From the NCBI GenBank assembly GCA_021555105.2, contig CP134604.1, positions 3,829,487-3,893,486 on the forward strand: a DNA stretch of 64,000 nt. Reading direction: 5' to 3'. Both the position numbers and the translations under genes were made by a program. This DNA is from Thalassospiraceae bacterium LMO-JJ14 (GTDB lineage Bacteria; Pseudomonadota; Alphaproteobacteria; Rhodospirillales; Casp-alpha2). Below are positions 35,668 to 47,041 of this stretch, in pieces. The notes beneath the pieces are model-generated. The model was not told where the DNA came from. It was given only the letters and a program-made list of their open reading frames with translations, and ran no database searches. How positions within the stretch are numbered: the stretch's first letter is position 1; each line of letters begins with the position of its first letter.

Positions 35668-36918
35668 ATGATCACGTCTGACGATGCAAACTCACCCGCA
35701 CCCGACACCGACCCGCCACTGTTACGCAACAGGGACTTCGTGCTGTTCGTACTGTGCCGGACCGGCAATTCCATGGGGGTCCACGCGCTGACGGTCGCCG
35801 TCGGGTGGCATGTCTATAAACTCAGCGGCGACCCCGTCAATCTCGGCCTGATCGGTCTGGCGCAGTTCGCCCCGGCCTTCATCCTGTTTTTACTGGCCGG
35901 CATGGCCGCCGACCGCTTCGAGCGGCGCAAGATCATCGTCTCTTGCAACATTATCCATGTCACCGCCGTGGCGATGCTGATTGCGCTGTTCAAATTCGAT
36001 ACCTTTGCCGTCATGCCGGTCCTATGGATATTGGTGCTGCATGGCGCGGCGCGTTCATTCTTCCATACCGCCAGCCAGGCGATCCTGCCGAACCTGGTCA
36101 GTCCCCGGCAATTTCCCCGCGCCGTGGCCTTTGCCAGTTCGGCGAACAAGGGCGCGCAGCTACTCGGCCCGTCGCTGGGTGGGTTGTTGATCGCGTGGCT
36201 GGATACCGGAGCCTATCAGGCAATACTTTTCGCGTTCGTCATATCCGGCTTCGCTGCGGTGTTGCTGGGCCGCAAGTTGCTTGTACACACACCCGAGCCG
36301 TTCAGCATGCTGACCGTCGTCGGCGGTTTTCATTATGTGTGGCAAAACAAGATCGTGCTCGGGGCGATTTCCATCGATCTGATGGCCGTACTATTCGGCG
36401 GCGTCATGGGGCTTTTGCCGGTATTCGCCAAGGACATCTTGCATGTCGGCCCGGACGGGCTGGGCCTGATGCGCGCCACGCCCGGCGCAGGATCGCTGAT
36501 TGTCGGCCTGATCCTGACACAGATACCCACGCCCGGCCGCATGGGGCCGGCGCTGTTCATTTCCATCGCCTTTTTCGGCCTGTCGATTGTCGTCTTCAGC
36601 CTGTCGACCTGGTTCTGGCTGTCGATTGCGGCACTGGCGGTCTATGGCGCGGCCGACATGATCAGCGTCTATGTGCGCCAAACCCTGGTGCAGATCGCCA
36701 CGCCCGATCACATGCGCGGCCGGGTCAGCGCCATCAATTCGGTGTCCATCAATGCTTCCAACGAACTCGGCGATTTCCGTGCCGGCATCATGGCCGGCGG
36801 CATCGGCACCGTCGGCGCGGTGCTTGTCGGCGGTGTCGCCACCATCGGCATCACGGCGTTGTGGTGGCGCCTGTTTCCGGCCATGGCCAGGATTGACCGG
36901 CTCGACCAGCATCGATGA
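35668..36918 (+). CDS. MFS transporter (EntS-like subfamily)
   Basis: A 416-residue protein with about twelve membrane helices. The MFS loop motif between helices 2 and 3 is GMAADRFERRKIIV, and a similar segment occurs after helix 8. The opening LRNRDFVLFVLCRTGNSMG is typical of the MFS_3 (enterobactin exporter-like) group. The exported compound is unknown. It is followed by the DUF4112 gene after 33 bp on the same strand. Confidence 0.9.
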   Translation: MITSDDANSPAPDTDPPLLRNRDFVLFVLCRTGNSMGVHALTVAVGWHVYKLSGDPVNLGLIGLAQFAPAFILFLLAGMAADRFERRKIIVSCNIIHVTAVAMLIALFKFDTFAVMPVLWILVLHGAARSFFHTASQAILPNLVSPRQFPRAVAFASSANKGAQLLGPSLGGLLIAWLDTGAYQAILFAFVISGFAAVLLGRKLLVHTPEPFSMLTVVGGFHYVWQNKIVLGAISIDLMAVLFGGVMGLLPVFAKDILHVGPDGLGLMRATPGAGSLIVGLILTQIPTPGRMGPALFISIAFFGLSIVVFSLSTWFWLSIAALAVYGAADMISVYVRQTLVQIATPDHMRGRVSAINSVSINASNELGDFRAGIMAGGIGTVGAVLVGGVATIGITALWWRLFPAMARIDRLDQHR

Positions 36919-36951
36919 CACAAATGGTGCGCGATCGGATGGCGGCTGCAA

Positions 36952-37332
36952 ATGGCTGTTGAAGACAGACAGACCCGGCCTGATCAGACCCGGCATGACC
37001 TGCAACGTCTGAAGAAAGCCGCAGGGCTGCTCGACACCTGGATCCGGGTGCCCGGGACGCGCCTCTCGTTTGGACTCGATGGTCTGCTCGGCCTGATCCC
37101 CGTGCTCGGCGACACAGTGACATTGCTGGCGGGACTTTGGATCGTCGCCGAAGCGCACCGCATCGGCGTCTCGAAACCGACGCTTGCGCGCATGCTGGCG
37201 AATGTCGGGATCGACTACGCCATCGGCGCCGTACCGGTCCTCGGCGATCTGTTCGATTTTTTCTGGAAAGCGAACCGCCGAAATGTGCGGTTACTGGAAA
37301 GGGAAGTCGAACGGCGTGAGCACCAGGCCTAA
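36952..37332 (+). CDS. DUF4112 protein
   Basis: 126 residues with the DUF4112 pattern: LLDTWIRVPGTRLSFGLDGL, then LIPVLGDTVTLLAGLWIVAE and AIGAVPVLGDLFDFFWKANR. Two hydrophobic stretches could be membrane helices. The family has no known function. It may be cotranscribed with the MFS gene upstream. Confidence 0.88.
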   Translation: MAVEDRQTRPDQTRHDLQRLKKAAGLLDTWIRVPGTRLSFGLDGLLGLIPVLGDTVTLLAGLWIVAEAHRIGVSKPTLARMLANVGIDYAIGAVPVLGDLFDFFWKANRRNVRLLEREVERREHQA

Positions 37333-37424
37333 GGACAGGAGCTATATCCGTTCAGGAACAGGCGTGCGAAAAGCCGGAGCACGATTCATGCCGTGCCCCG
37401 TGACACAACTGGTCAGGCGTCGCC

Positions 37425-37634
37425 TTACTCGATGATCTCGAGATTTTCGGCGGCCATTTTGCCGCCCCGGCCTTCAACCAATTCGTAGCTGACCTTCTGG
37501 CCTTCGGTCAGACCTGCAAGACCCGATTGCTGGACGGCACTGATGTGCACGAAGGCATCTTTCGAGCCGTCTTCGGGCTCGATAAAGCCGTACCCTTTGG
37601 TCGGGTTGAACCATTTAACGGTTCCGTTTGCCAT
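37425..37634 (-). CDS. Cold-shock domain protein
   Basis: 69 residues of a CspA-type single-strand nucleic-acid-binding barrel, with [20 protein letters not shown] covering RNP1 and RNP2 and the aromatic residues intact. It acts as an RNA chaperone. The 282 bp upstream to mlaC (37635-37916) contain no ORF I accept; a long 5' leader with structure would fit cold-shock genes, but I did not fold it. Its strong GGGAA lies about eight bases before the ATG. Confidence 0.95.
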   Translation of the reverse strand: MANGTVKWFNPTKGYGFIEPEDGSKDAFVHISAVQQSGLAGLTEGQKVSYELVEGRGGKMAAENLEIIE

Positions 37635-37916
37635 GATAATTCCCTTTCACGACATCAACTTTTTCGGAGCTGCAACCACTGCAGAACTCCTGGGTAACGT
37701 TCACTATGTCGGGAAGTAACTGGGCTCGCCGTGGAAACGGGTGGTCAGAAAAACTCACGACTGTGCACGTGCTGAAAATGATAGCGAATCCACAGCGATT
37801 CTCAATTGAATAATTGGTGAATGGCAAAACGGCAAGCTGAGTAAGGGTTACAGCCGCATTTCGCGTGCAACCGGAACGGCGCTTGCGGGCCTGCGATACC
37901 TGCCGGGGTGGCCGGC

Positions 37917-38534
37917 TCAGGTCGGATTGAGCTGGGCGGTTTTCTTGCGCAATTCCTCGAGAAGACCGGCGACGCTGCCGGTATTCTTGATGATCGAGGC
38001 GAATTCCTTTTGCAGGGTGATGCTCATGGACGCCCCCTCGACGACGACGTCGAGTACCTTGTAAATGTCGCCATGACGGCCGACGCGCCACAGCACGCTG
38101 ATCGGTTGCGCGTCTACCCCTTCGGGGCGCTGTATTTCGGTGTGCACCGTGGCGCGGTTCTCGTCGACCGGGGTGGTCTTGAGGATATTGAGCTTTTCAC
38201 CGGCGTAGTTCTGGAAACGGTCGACGTACATGGCGACCATCAGATCCTCGAACAGCTCCAGGAATTCTTTCCTCTCGTCTTCGTTGGCGCGGCGCCAGTT
38301 ACGCCCGAGCGTCCACTTGCCGATGGCCTCGACGGCGAATTTTTCCTCGAACAAAGCCCGGAACGCCTGCACACGCGCCGGACGCTCCTTTGCCGGATCG
38401 GTCAAGGAGTCGACGGCTTCTTTTTCCAAAGCATGAATAAAGGCGACAGCACCTTCCTCAAGACCCGTGGCGTGAGCCGGCGGCGCGAAGGCGAAGAAAA
38501 CGATGGCGGCAAGGGCATAAATTGAGCGTTGCAT
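37917..38534 (-). CDS. mlaC: MlaC/Ttg2D-family periplasmic phospholipid-binding protein
   Basis: 205 residues from ATG 38534, where a clean signal peptide begins (YALAAIVFFAFAPPAHATGL); the frame extends upstream into unlikely sequence. The body follows the Tgt2/MlaC pattern: ALFEEKFAVEAIGKWTLGRN, then EFLELFEDLMVAMYVDRFQN and SVLWRVGRHGDIYKVLDVVV. MlaC shuttles phospholipids between the outer-membrane MlaA and the inner-membrane MlaFEDB complex. It follows mlaA after 19 bp, so the two are an operon; mlaFED are not in this window. Confidence 0.9.
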   Translation of the reverse strand: MQRSIYALAAIVFFAFAPPAHATGLEEGAVAFIHALEKEAVDSLTDPAKERPARVQAFRALFEEKFAVEAIGKWTLGRNWRRANEDERKEFLELFEDLMVAMYVDRFQNYAGEKLNILKTTPVDENRATVHTEIQRPEGVDAQPISVLWRVGRHGDIYKVLDVVVEGASMSITLQKEFASIIKNTGSVAGLLEELRKKTAQLNPT

Positions 38535-38553
38535 ACTTCTTATGACTTTCAAC

Positions 38554-39366
38554 TCACGGCTTTCCTGAAAGCTCTTTGTTGTCGGCGCTGTCTGCAAGAT
38601 CAGGGAAATCAGACGGCGCTGAAGATACATCAGCTCCCGCTGCGTTGCCATTGCTAATCGCATCGTCGCGCGCTTGCCGGTAAAGGCTTCTGCTCGCAGC
38701 ATAAAGATCGATTGCGTTCTTTTCCAGATCGTCTGTGAATTCCAGCAATCCGGCGCGCGCATGCAGTGCAGCCACGCCTGTGCGGGCATAGGTCAGTTCC
38801 TCGCGGCCGGTATTGGCGGTCCAGGCGTTAAACGGATCGACCAGAAAATCGACGATACGCCCTATCGCATCACGAGGATTTGATGGCCCCAGAACCGGCA
38901 GGATCACATAAGGTCCCGGCGCCGAGCCCCAGATCGCCAGGGTTTGCCCGAAATCCTCGTCATGTTTTTTGAGGCCGATTTCGTGGGCAAAATCGTTCAG
39001 ACCGGCGATCCCGAACGTTGAGTTGAGGGAAAATCGCATCAACGTCGTCATCGCCCGCTTCATCTCGCCCTGCAGGAGATCGTTTACAAAAATCACCGGC
39101 GCGCGGAGATTGTCGATAGCCGCGCCGATGCGCTGGCGGACCCAAAGCGGCACCGCATCGCGGTACGCCCGTGCCGCCGGCTGGAACAGGGCCTTGTCGA
39201 GGCCCTTGTTGAAAGCGAACACGGAGCGGTTCAGCGGCTCAAATGGATCGTTTTCCGCCACATATTCCTTATAGGCTTCCGTATCGGTCTTCGCAGGCGG
39301 CGTTGCGCAGCCGGAAACGTAGAATAAACCTATAAACAGCAGATATATGCAGGGTCGTCGCATCAC
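38554..39366 (-). CDS. mlaA: MlaA/VacJ outer-membrane lipoprotein
   Basis: 270 residues with a lipoprotein signal (YLLFIGLFYVSGC, Cys at residue 20). The MlaA body has NDPFEPLNRSVFAFNKGLD, the LRFSLNSTFGIAGLNDFA-type segment and FGQTLAIWGSAPGPYVILPV with the conserved GxGxGPY-like motif. MlaA forms a channel with porins that removes surface phospholipids. It lies directly upstream of mlaC. Confidence 0.93.
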   Translation of the reverse strand: MMRRPCIYLLFIGLFYVSGCATPPAKTDTEAYKEYVAENDPFEPLNRSVFAFNKGLDKALFQPAARAYRDAVPLWVRQRIGAAIDNLRAPVIFVNDLLQGEMKRAMTTLMRFSLNSTFGIAGLNDFAHEIGLKKHDEDFGQTLAIWGSAPGPYVILPVLGPSNPRDAIGRIVDFLVDPFNAWTANTGREELTYARTGVAALHARAGLLEFTDDLEKNAIDLYAASRSLYRQARDDAISNGNAAGADVSSAPSDFPDLADSADNKELSGKP

Positions 39367-39707
39367 TGGGACTTTCGCCGGGTGGCCCTAATCAGCCCCT
39401 GCGTTGATCCCGGGACCGGCTTTTCACCGGTTTCCCTGGGTGTCAATTCCGCCCCGCTCATCCAGCGTTTCCGCCGTGCCGTCAGCAATGCCCGCCAAGC
39501 AAGGGCATCTACCCGTTTTCTCTGATAAACGCGTCCCACATCCACCTCGTCTTGTCACCGTTTCGCCGCTCAAGCGGCAACCCGAGCTGAGACTAGCGCC
39601 AGGATGGTTAACGATTGGTATCCGAAAGAATGAGGTAAACATGCCAATTTTCTATTGACATAAAGATATGTTTATATGTTTTATTCATTATTGATCTAAG
39701 GATGCCC
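39367..39707. other. Divergent region upstream of mlaA and of the methionine unit
   Basis: 341 bp. The right part (39655-39684) is the promoter/operator of the ArsR-methyltransferase gene. The left part holds, on the minus strand just before mlaA, an ACCGG/CCGGT hairpin near 39404-39420 and a 60-codon basic frame (39363-39545) whose stop overlaps the mlaA start and which has GAGG upstream. I do not accept that frame as a gene on this evidence, but a leader peptide is possible. Confidence 0.5.
39655..39684 (+). promoter_or_regulatory. Promoter with embedded near-palindromic operator for the methionine unit
   Basis: TTGACA at 39655-39660 is a consensus -35 box; TTTTAT at 39679-39684 is a fair -10 box 18 bp away. 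Between and overlapping them lies ATAAAGATATGTTTAT (39660-39675), whose two 8-bp halves are complementary at 7 of 8 positions. A repressor bound there would block RNA polymerase. The adjacent gene encodes an ArsR-type protein, the likely binder. The hexamers are seen; the binding is inferred. Confidence 0.65.
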
Positions 39708-40667
39708 ATGAACCAGACCGTGCAACTTCTCAAAGCCCTCGCCGAACCGACACGGTTACGCATCGTCGCGCTGTGCCGCGCCGGCGGCGACCTTGCCGTC
39801 AGCGAGTTCGTGCGTATCCTCGGGCAGAGCCAGCCGCGCGTCTCGCGGCATCTGAAGCTACTGACCGAAGCCGGTGCGCTGGCACGAATTCCTGAAGGCA
39901 GTTGGGTATTCTACCGTATCAACGATGCCGGGCCGTCCCTGGGCGTCGTCAATGCCCTGATCGACAACATTCCCGAAGACGACATCACCTTTCAGCGCGA
40001 CCGCGAGCGACTGGCCGCCGTCAAACGCGAACACGCCGAGGCGGCCGAGGCCTTTTTCAGCGCAAATGCCCGTGTCTGGGGTGAAATCCGCGACATGCAT
40101 ATCGATCAGAAAGAGGTCAACAAGGCCCTCGAACGCCTGTTCGGCGACCAGCCCAGAACCGCATTACTGGACATCGGCACCGGCACCGGCGACATGCTTT
40201 CCCTGTTCGCCCGGCGGATCGAACGCGGCGAGGGGATCGACATGTCGCGGGACATGCTCGCCGTGGCGCGGGCAACGCTGGAAGCCGAAGGCCTGTCGCA
40301 TTGCCGTGTACGGCAGGGCGATCTGTATTCCCTGCCCTACGAGGGCGGCGAATTCGATACCGTCCTGATCCATCAGGTTCTGCATTATGTCGATGACGTA
40401 ACCGCCGCCATTATCGAAGCCGCCCGCATGCTGTCACCGGGCGGGCGATTGCTGATCGCCGATTTCGCACCCCATGAAGTCGAGGAACTGCGCAGCAGTT
40501 ATCAGCACCGCCGCCTCGGTTTTGCAGATTTCGATTTCGACAGCGCTTTCGCCGACGCGGGATTGAAACTGGACAGTATCGAGCATCTCAAGGGCGACCC
40601 CCTGACCGTCGTTATCTGGTCCGCCCACAAGGCGCACAGCAACACCGAAAAGGTTGCCGCACAATGA
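39708..40667 (+). CDS. ArsR-family regulator fused to a SAM-dependent methyltransferase
   Basis: 319 residues from ATG 39708 (AAGGA 6 bases before; the ATG two codons earlier lies on the RBS). Residues 1-90 are an ArsR winged helix (LLKALAEPTRLRIVALCRAG; FVRILGQSQPRVSRHLKLL) without the metal-binding Cys pairs of SmtB/ArsR sensors. Residues about 130-310 are a class I methyltransferase with LLDIGTGTGDMLSLF and FDTVLIHQVLHYVDD. It probably senses SAM or SAH through the C-terminal domain. Its stop overlaps the metF start by 4 bp. Confidence 0.9.
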   Translation: MNQTVQLLKALAEPTRLRIVALCRAGGDLAVSEFVRILGQSQPRVSRHLKLLTEAGALARIPEGSWVFYRINDAGPSLGVVNALIDNIPEDDITFQRDRERLAAVKREHAEAAEAFFSANARVWGEIRDMHIDQKEVNKALERLFGDQPRTALLDIGTGTGDMLSLFARRIERGEGIDMSRDMLAVARATLEAEGLSHCRVRQGDLYSLPYEGGEFDTVLIHQVLHYVDDVTAAIIEAARMLSPGGRLLIADFAPHEVEELRSSYQHRRLGFADFDFDSAFADAGLKLDSIEHLKGDPLTVVIWSAHKAHSNTEKVAAQ

Positions 40668-41623
40668 TTCACCGTATCGACAAGGACGCGGCAAAGCCGG
40701 GTATCATGAACGTTTCACGCAGCGGCCGTCCGCCGTCACCGGCGATGATGATCGCGGCGCCGATGCCGGACGACGTTTCCGTCTCGTTCGAATTCTTCCC
40801 GCCGAAAACCGATGCAGCGGCGGAAACATTGTGGCAGGCCATCAAGCGCCTTGAGCCTTTGGGGCCTTCTTATGTATCCGTGACGTACGGTGCCGGCGGC
40901 ACCACACGCGAGCGAACCCATGCCACCGTGACGCGCATTGCCGATGAAACCACCATGGCACCGGCCGCGCACCTGACTTGCGTCGGCGCCACCCGTGAAG
41001 AGGTCGACGAGGTTGCCAAATCGTATTGGGACGCAGGCGTCCGTCATATCGTCGCTCTGCGCGGCGACGCCGCCGCCGGCAGCGACAGCTACACGCCGCA
41101 TCCGGGTGGCTATGCCTATGCGTCCGATCTGGTCAGCGGACTGAAAAAGGTCGCCGATTTCGAGATTTCTGTCGCCGCCTATCCGGAAACGCATCCCGAA
41201 GCCCTCAGCCCCGAAGCCGACCTCGACAATCTGAAGCGCAAGATCGATGCCGGTGCGACCCGCGCCATTACGCAGTTCTTCTTTGACCCCGATGTGTTCC
41301 TTCGTTTTCTCGACCGCGCCCGCTCGGCCGGCATCGCCATCCCGATCGTACCGGGCATCATCCCGGTCACGAATTTCCAGCAAACCGCGAAGTTCGCGGG
41401 CATGTGCGGCACCTATGTGCCGGACTGGATGCACGGCCTTTTCGACGGTCTGGACGAGGACCCCGAAACCCGCAAGCTCGTCGCCGCCGGCGTCTGTGCC
41501 GAGCAGTGCCGCGTCCTGCACGCCAACGGCATCAACGAGTTTCATTTCTACACCATGAACCGAGCCGATCTCTGCTATGCGATCTGTCACATCATGGGTG
41601 TCCGCAAGCCACTCGCCGCCTGA
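40664..41623 (+). CDS. metF: Methylenetetrahydrofolate reductase
   Basis: A 319-residue FAD-dependent TIM-barrel enzyme that makes 5-methyl-THF for methionine synthesis. Conserved parts are VSFEFFPPKTDAAAETLW, SVTYGAGGTTRERTH, HIVALRGDA and ITQFFFDPDVFLRFLDRA, ending with NEFHFYTMNRADL. An alternative Met lies at residue 15. It starts within the ArsR-methyltransferase stop codon and is followed by metH after 32 bp. A 331-codon frame on the other strand is a shadow. Confidence 0.95.
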   Translation: MIHRIDKDAAKPGIMNVSRSGRPPSPAMMIAAPMPDDVSVSFEFFPPKTDAAAETLWQAIKRLEPLGPSYVSVTYGAGGTTRERTHATVTRIADETTMAPAAHLTCVGATREEVDEVAKSYWDAGVRHIVALRGDAAAGSDSYTPHPGGYAYASDLVSGLKKVADFEISVAAYPETHPEALSPEADLDNLKRKIDAGATRAITQFFFDPDVFLRFLDRARSAGIAIPIVPGIIPVTNFQQTAKFAGMCGTYVPDWMHGLFDGLDEDPETRKLVAAGVCAEQCRVLHANGINEFHFYTMNRADLCYAICHIMGVRKPLAA

Positions 41624-41655
41624 CCGCAAAATAATAATAAACTGAAAGAAGCGAT

Positions 41656-45441
<3,786 letters not shown>

Positions 45442-45576
45442 GCGCCCTGCTCATCTGCCGCCTCACCGGTCAGTTATCCCACAACCGCCGCGTCATCCCA
45501 GCCTGCGTGGAGATGACAATTGTTTGACCGGCGCTGCATTGTTCAACAATCTGCTGAAGCCATATATATTGTCACC

Positions 45577-45735
45577 ATGCGTATCCTTATCGCCCTGATC
45601 GTACCCGTCTTGCTGCTCACGGCCTGCGAAAGCAGCGACGGCAAACGCTCAAGCCTGGAAACGTTCTTCATGAACCTGGGGCAGATCGCCTACGATAGTG
45701 CCAGGGAATCCGTGCGGCCCGAAAAACCGAATTAA
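45577..45735 (+). CDS. Small lipoprotein
   Basis: 52 residues from ATG 45577 (the frame is open from 45520). The lipobox LIVPVLLLTAC puts the lipidated Cys at residue 16. The remainder is short and charged (SSDGKRSSLETFFMNLGQI). No clear Shine-Dalgarno is seen. It is convergent with the Arg/Glu-rich gene and overlaps it by 4 bp. Function unknown. Confidence 0.6.
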   Translation: MRILIALIVPVLLLTACESSDGKRSSLETFFMNLGQIAYDSARESVRPEKPN

Positions 45736-46199
45736 ACACCGGGGGTTTCACCGCTGTCGGCGATTTTTGCGGCCCGTATGCGACGCTCCAGTTCCCTGCG
45801 TTCAAGATCGCGCCGGTCTTCTTCGCGGCGCTCCGCGCCGTCCCATCCCGGCACGTCGGCAGGGTCGGCCTGCATCCGGCGCCGCTCGGCGGTGCGGCGT
45901 TCGCGTTCGCGTCTTTCATCCTGACGCCGTTCATGATCGGCAAGGGCCTGCTCATCCATCGGCCAGAAATTGTCGATGGCATCGACCTCCCAGGCGGCAT
46001 CCTGAATACGCCGTTCTTCATGGCGGCGCTCCTGGGCTGCGCGCCTGTCCTCCTGGCGGCGCTCCTGTCCGTCCCAGCCCAACACATCGGCCGCCGACTT
46101 AATCTCACGCCGGCGGTCGGGCTGGTCACGGCGGTCATCGCCACGGCGATCAGCATCGCTGCGTGCACCGGCATTCGGTTTGTCAGGATTAACGGCCAT
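45732..46199 (-). CDS. Arg/Glu-rich protein with repeated GWDG-ERR modules
   Basis: 155 residues, strongly charged, with codon usage typical of a real gene (mostly C/G in third positions). Two modules are alike: LGWDGQERRQEDRRAAQERR and PGWDGAERREEDRRDLERRE. Other ERR/DRR repeats fill the rest, so a long charged helix is likely. There is no signal peptide or catalytic motif. Possible roles are nucleic-acid or ribosome binding. No obvious Shine-Dalgarno precedes the ATG. Confidence 0.65.
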   Translation of the reverse strand: MAVNPDKPNAGARSDADRRGDDRRDQPDRRREIKSAADVLGWDGQERRQEDRRAAQERRHEERRIQDAAWEVDAIDNFWPMDEQALADHERRQDERRERERRTAERRRMQADPADVPGWDGAERREEDRRDLERRELERRIRAAKIADSGETPGV

Positions 46200-46243
46200 T
46201 ACCGGAGTGTAACAGCTTCAGGTTGCCGCCGCGAAGGCTGAAA

Positions 46244-46459
46244 TCAGTTCTCGGAAATCCGGCGGTAATAGTCGGGATCGAGCAGAACGCTTTCCGCCAA
46301 TGTCCGCATACGGCTGTAATAGCCTTCCTGCACGACCTGGAAGTGCGGCATCGGGGCAACGGAACTGCCCCGTCCGGCTACGATCCAGACGGTTTTGGGG
46401 TCATCGGTCTTCACGAATTTGTCGCCGACCTCGATACCGCTTTTGTTTCTTCTGAGCAC
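46244..46459 (-). CDS. Small conserved-looking hypothetical protein
   Basis: 71 residues beginning with GTG at 46459, preceded by GGAGA about nine bases upstream. The opening GIEVGDKFVKTDDPKTVWIV resembles the small barrel at the start of DUF2158-type proteins, followed by a helix (RMRTLAESVLLDPDYYRRI). I cannot name a function. It lies between the Arg/Glu-rich gene and the H1-like-tail gene, all on the minus strand. Confidence 0.65.
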   Translation of the reverse strand: MLRRNKSGIEVGDKFVKTDDPKTVWIVAGRGSSVAPMPHFQVVQEGYYSRMRTLAESVLLDPDYYRRISEN

Positions 46460-46549
46460 CGTCTTTTCTCTCCGTAACGGACAACATCGACAAACCTATC
46501 GATACGCTTTAGCTGGGCGAGTTTCAAGAAACTTAAATGCAGAATTCGA

Positions 46550-46930
46550 TCACGACTTCTTGCGGGCGGCACGCTTCCCTGAGGTCCCAGATTTAGCCTT
46601 GGCCGGCGTTTTTTTACGTGCCGGAGCGGCTTTGGCTGCGCCCTTGCTCTTGCTCTGGCGGTCACCTTGGCCCGTCGCCTTGATCATCCCGTTGGCTTCC
46701 ATCTGGGCAATCACACTGCGCATCTGTGCATAAAGCTGCACAAACCCCCGCACCGGCATTGCCAGGTGCCCTGAAACCACGGCCTCCGGGTTTTTCGGAT
46801 CGCCGCCGGAGCGCTCGCTCGCCAACGATATCCTGGCAACATTGCCGCGGAGCGAGACACTCGCGGGCCGGTCCGCATAAATTTCCGGTGCGCTCGGGTT
46901 GTTGACGATTTTCGGTTTTTTATCCGCCAT
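46550..46930 (-). CDS. Small protein with histone-H1-like Lys/Ala tail
   Basis: 126 residues from ATG 46930, chosen for the GAGGAG eight bases upstream. Residues 1-85 form a compact part (RGNVARISLASERSGGD; HLAMPVRGFVQLYAQMRSV) that faintly resembles DUF3467-type small proteins. Residues 86-126 are a Lys/Ala/Pro/Arg tail (KGAAKAAPARKKTPAKAK) like bacterial histone H1-like proteins. A DNA- or RNA-binding role is likely. It is divergent from the helicase gene, 111 bp away. Confidence 0.75.
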   Translation of the reverse strand: MADKKPKIVNNPSAPEIYADRPASVSLRGNVARISLASERSGGDPKNPEAVVSGHLAMPVRGFVQLYAQMRSVIAQMEANGMIKATGQGDRQSKSKGAAKAAPARKKTPAKAKSGTSGKRAARKKS

Positions 46931-47041
46931 GACACACACTCCTCGATAATTTGGCAGATTATGCCCGTAACCTCGAAAGAACACCAAAAGAATACGACGC
47001 CGGGTGGGACAGGTCCCTGTCGCCCCCTTATACTCCGCGCC

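Noticed and set aside
39367-39440. Possible cobalamin riboswitch on the minus strand before mlaA (GGGAAACCGGTGAAAAGCC)
   Set aside because: The opening looks like part of the B12 aptamer, but the B12 box and the rest of the conserved core are missing, and mlaA is not a cobalamin-related gene.
45933-46241. 102-codon plus-strand frame with hydrophobic segments
   Set aside because: It overlaps the Arg/Glu-rich minus gene, whose codon usage and internal repeats are much more gene-like; hydrophobicity is a by-product of reading Arg/Glu codons in reverse.
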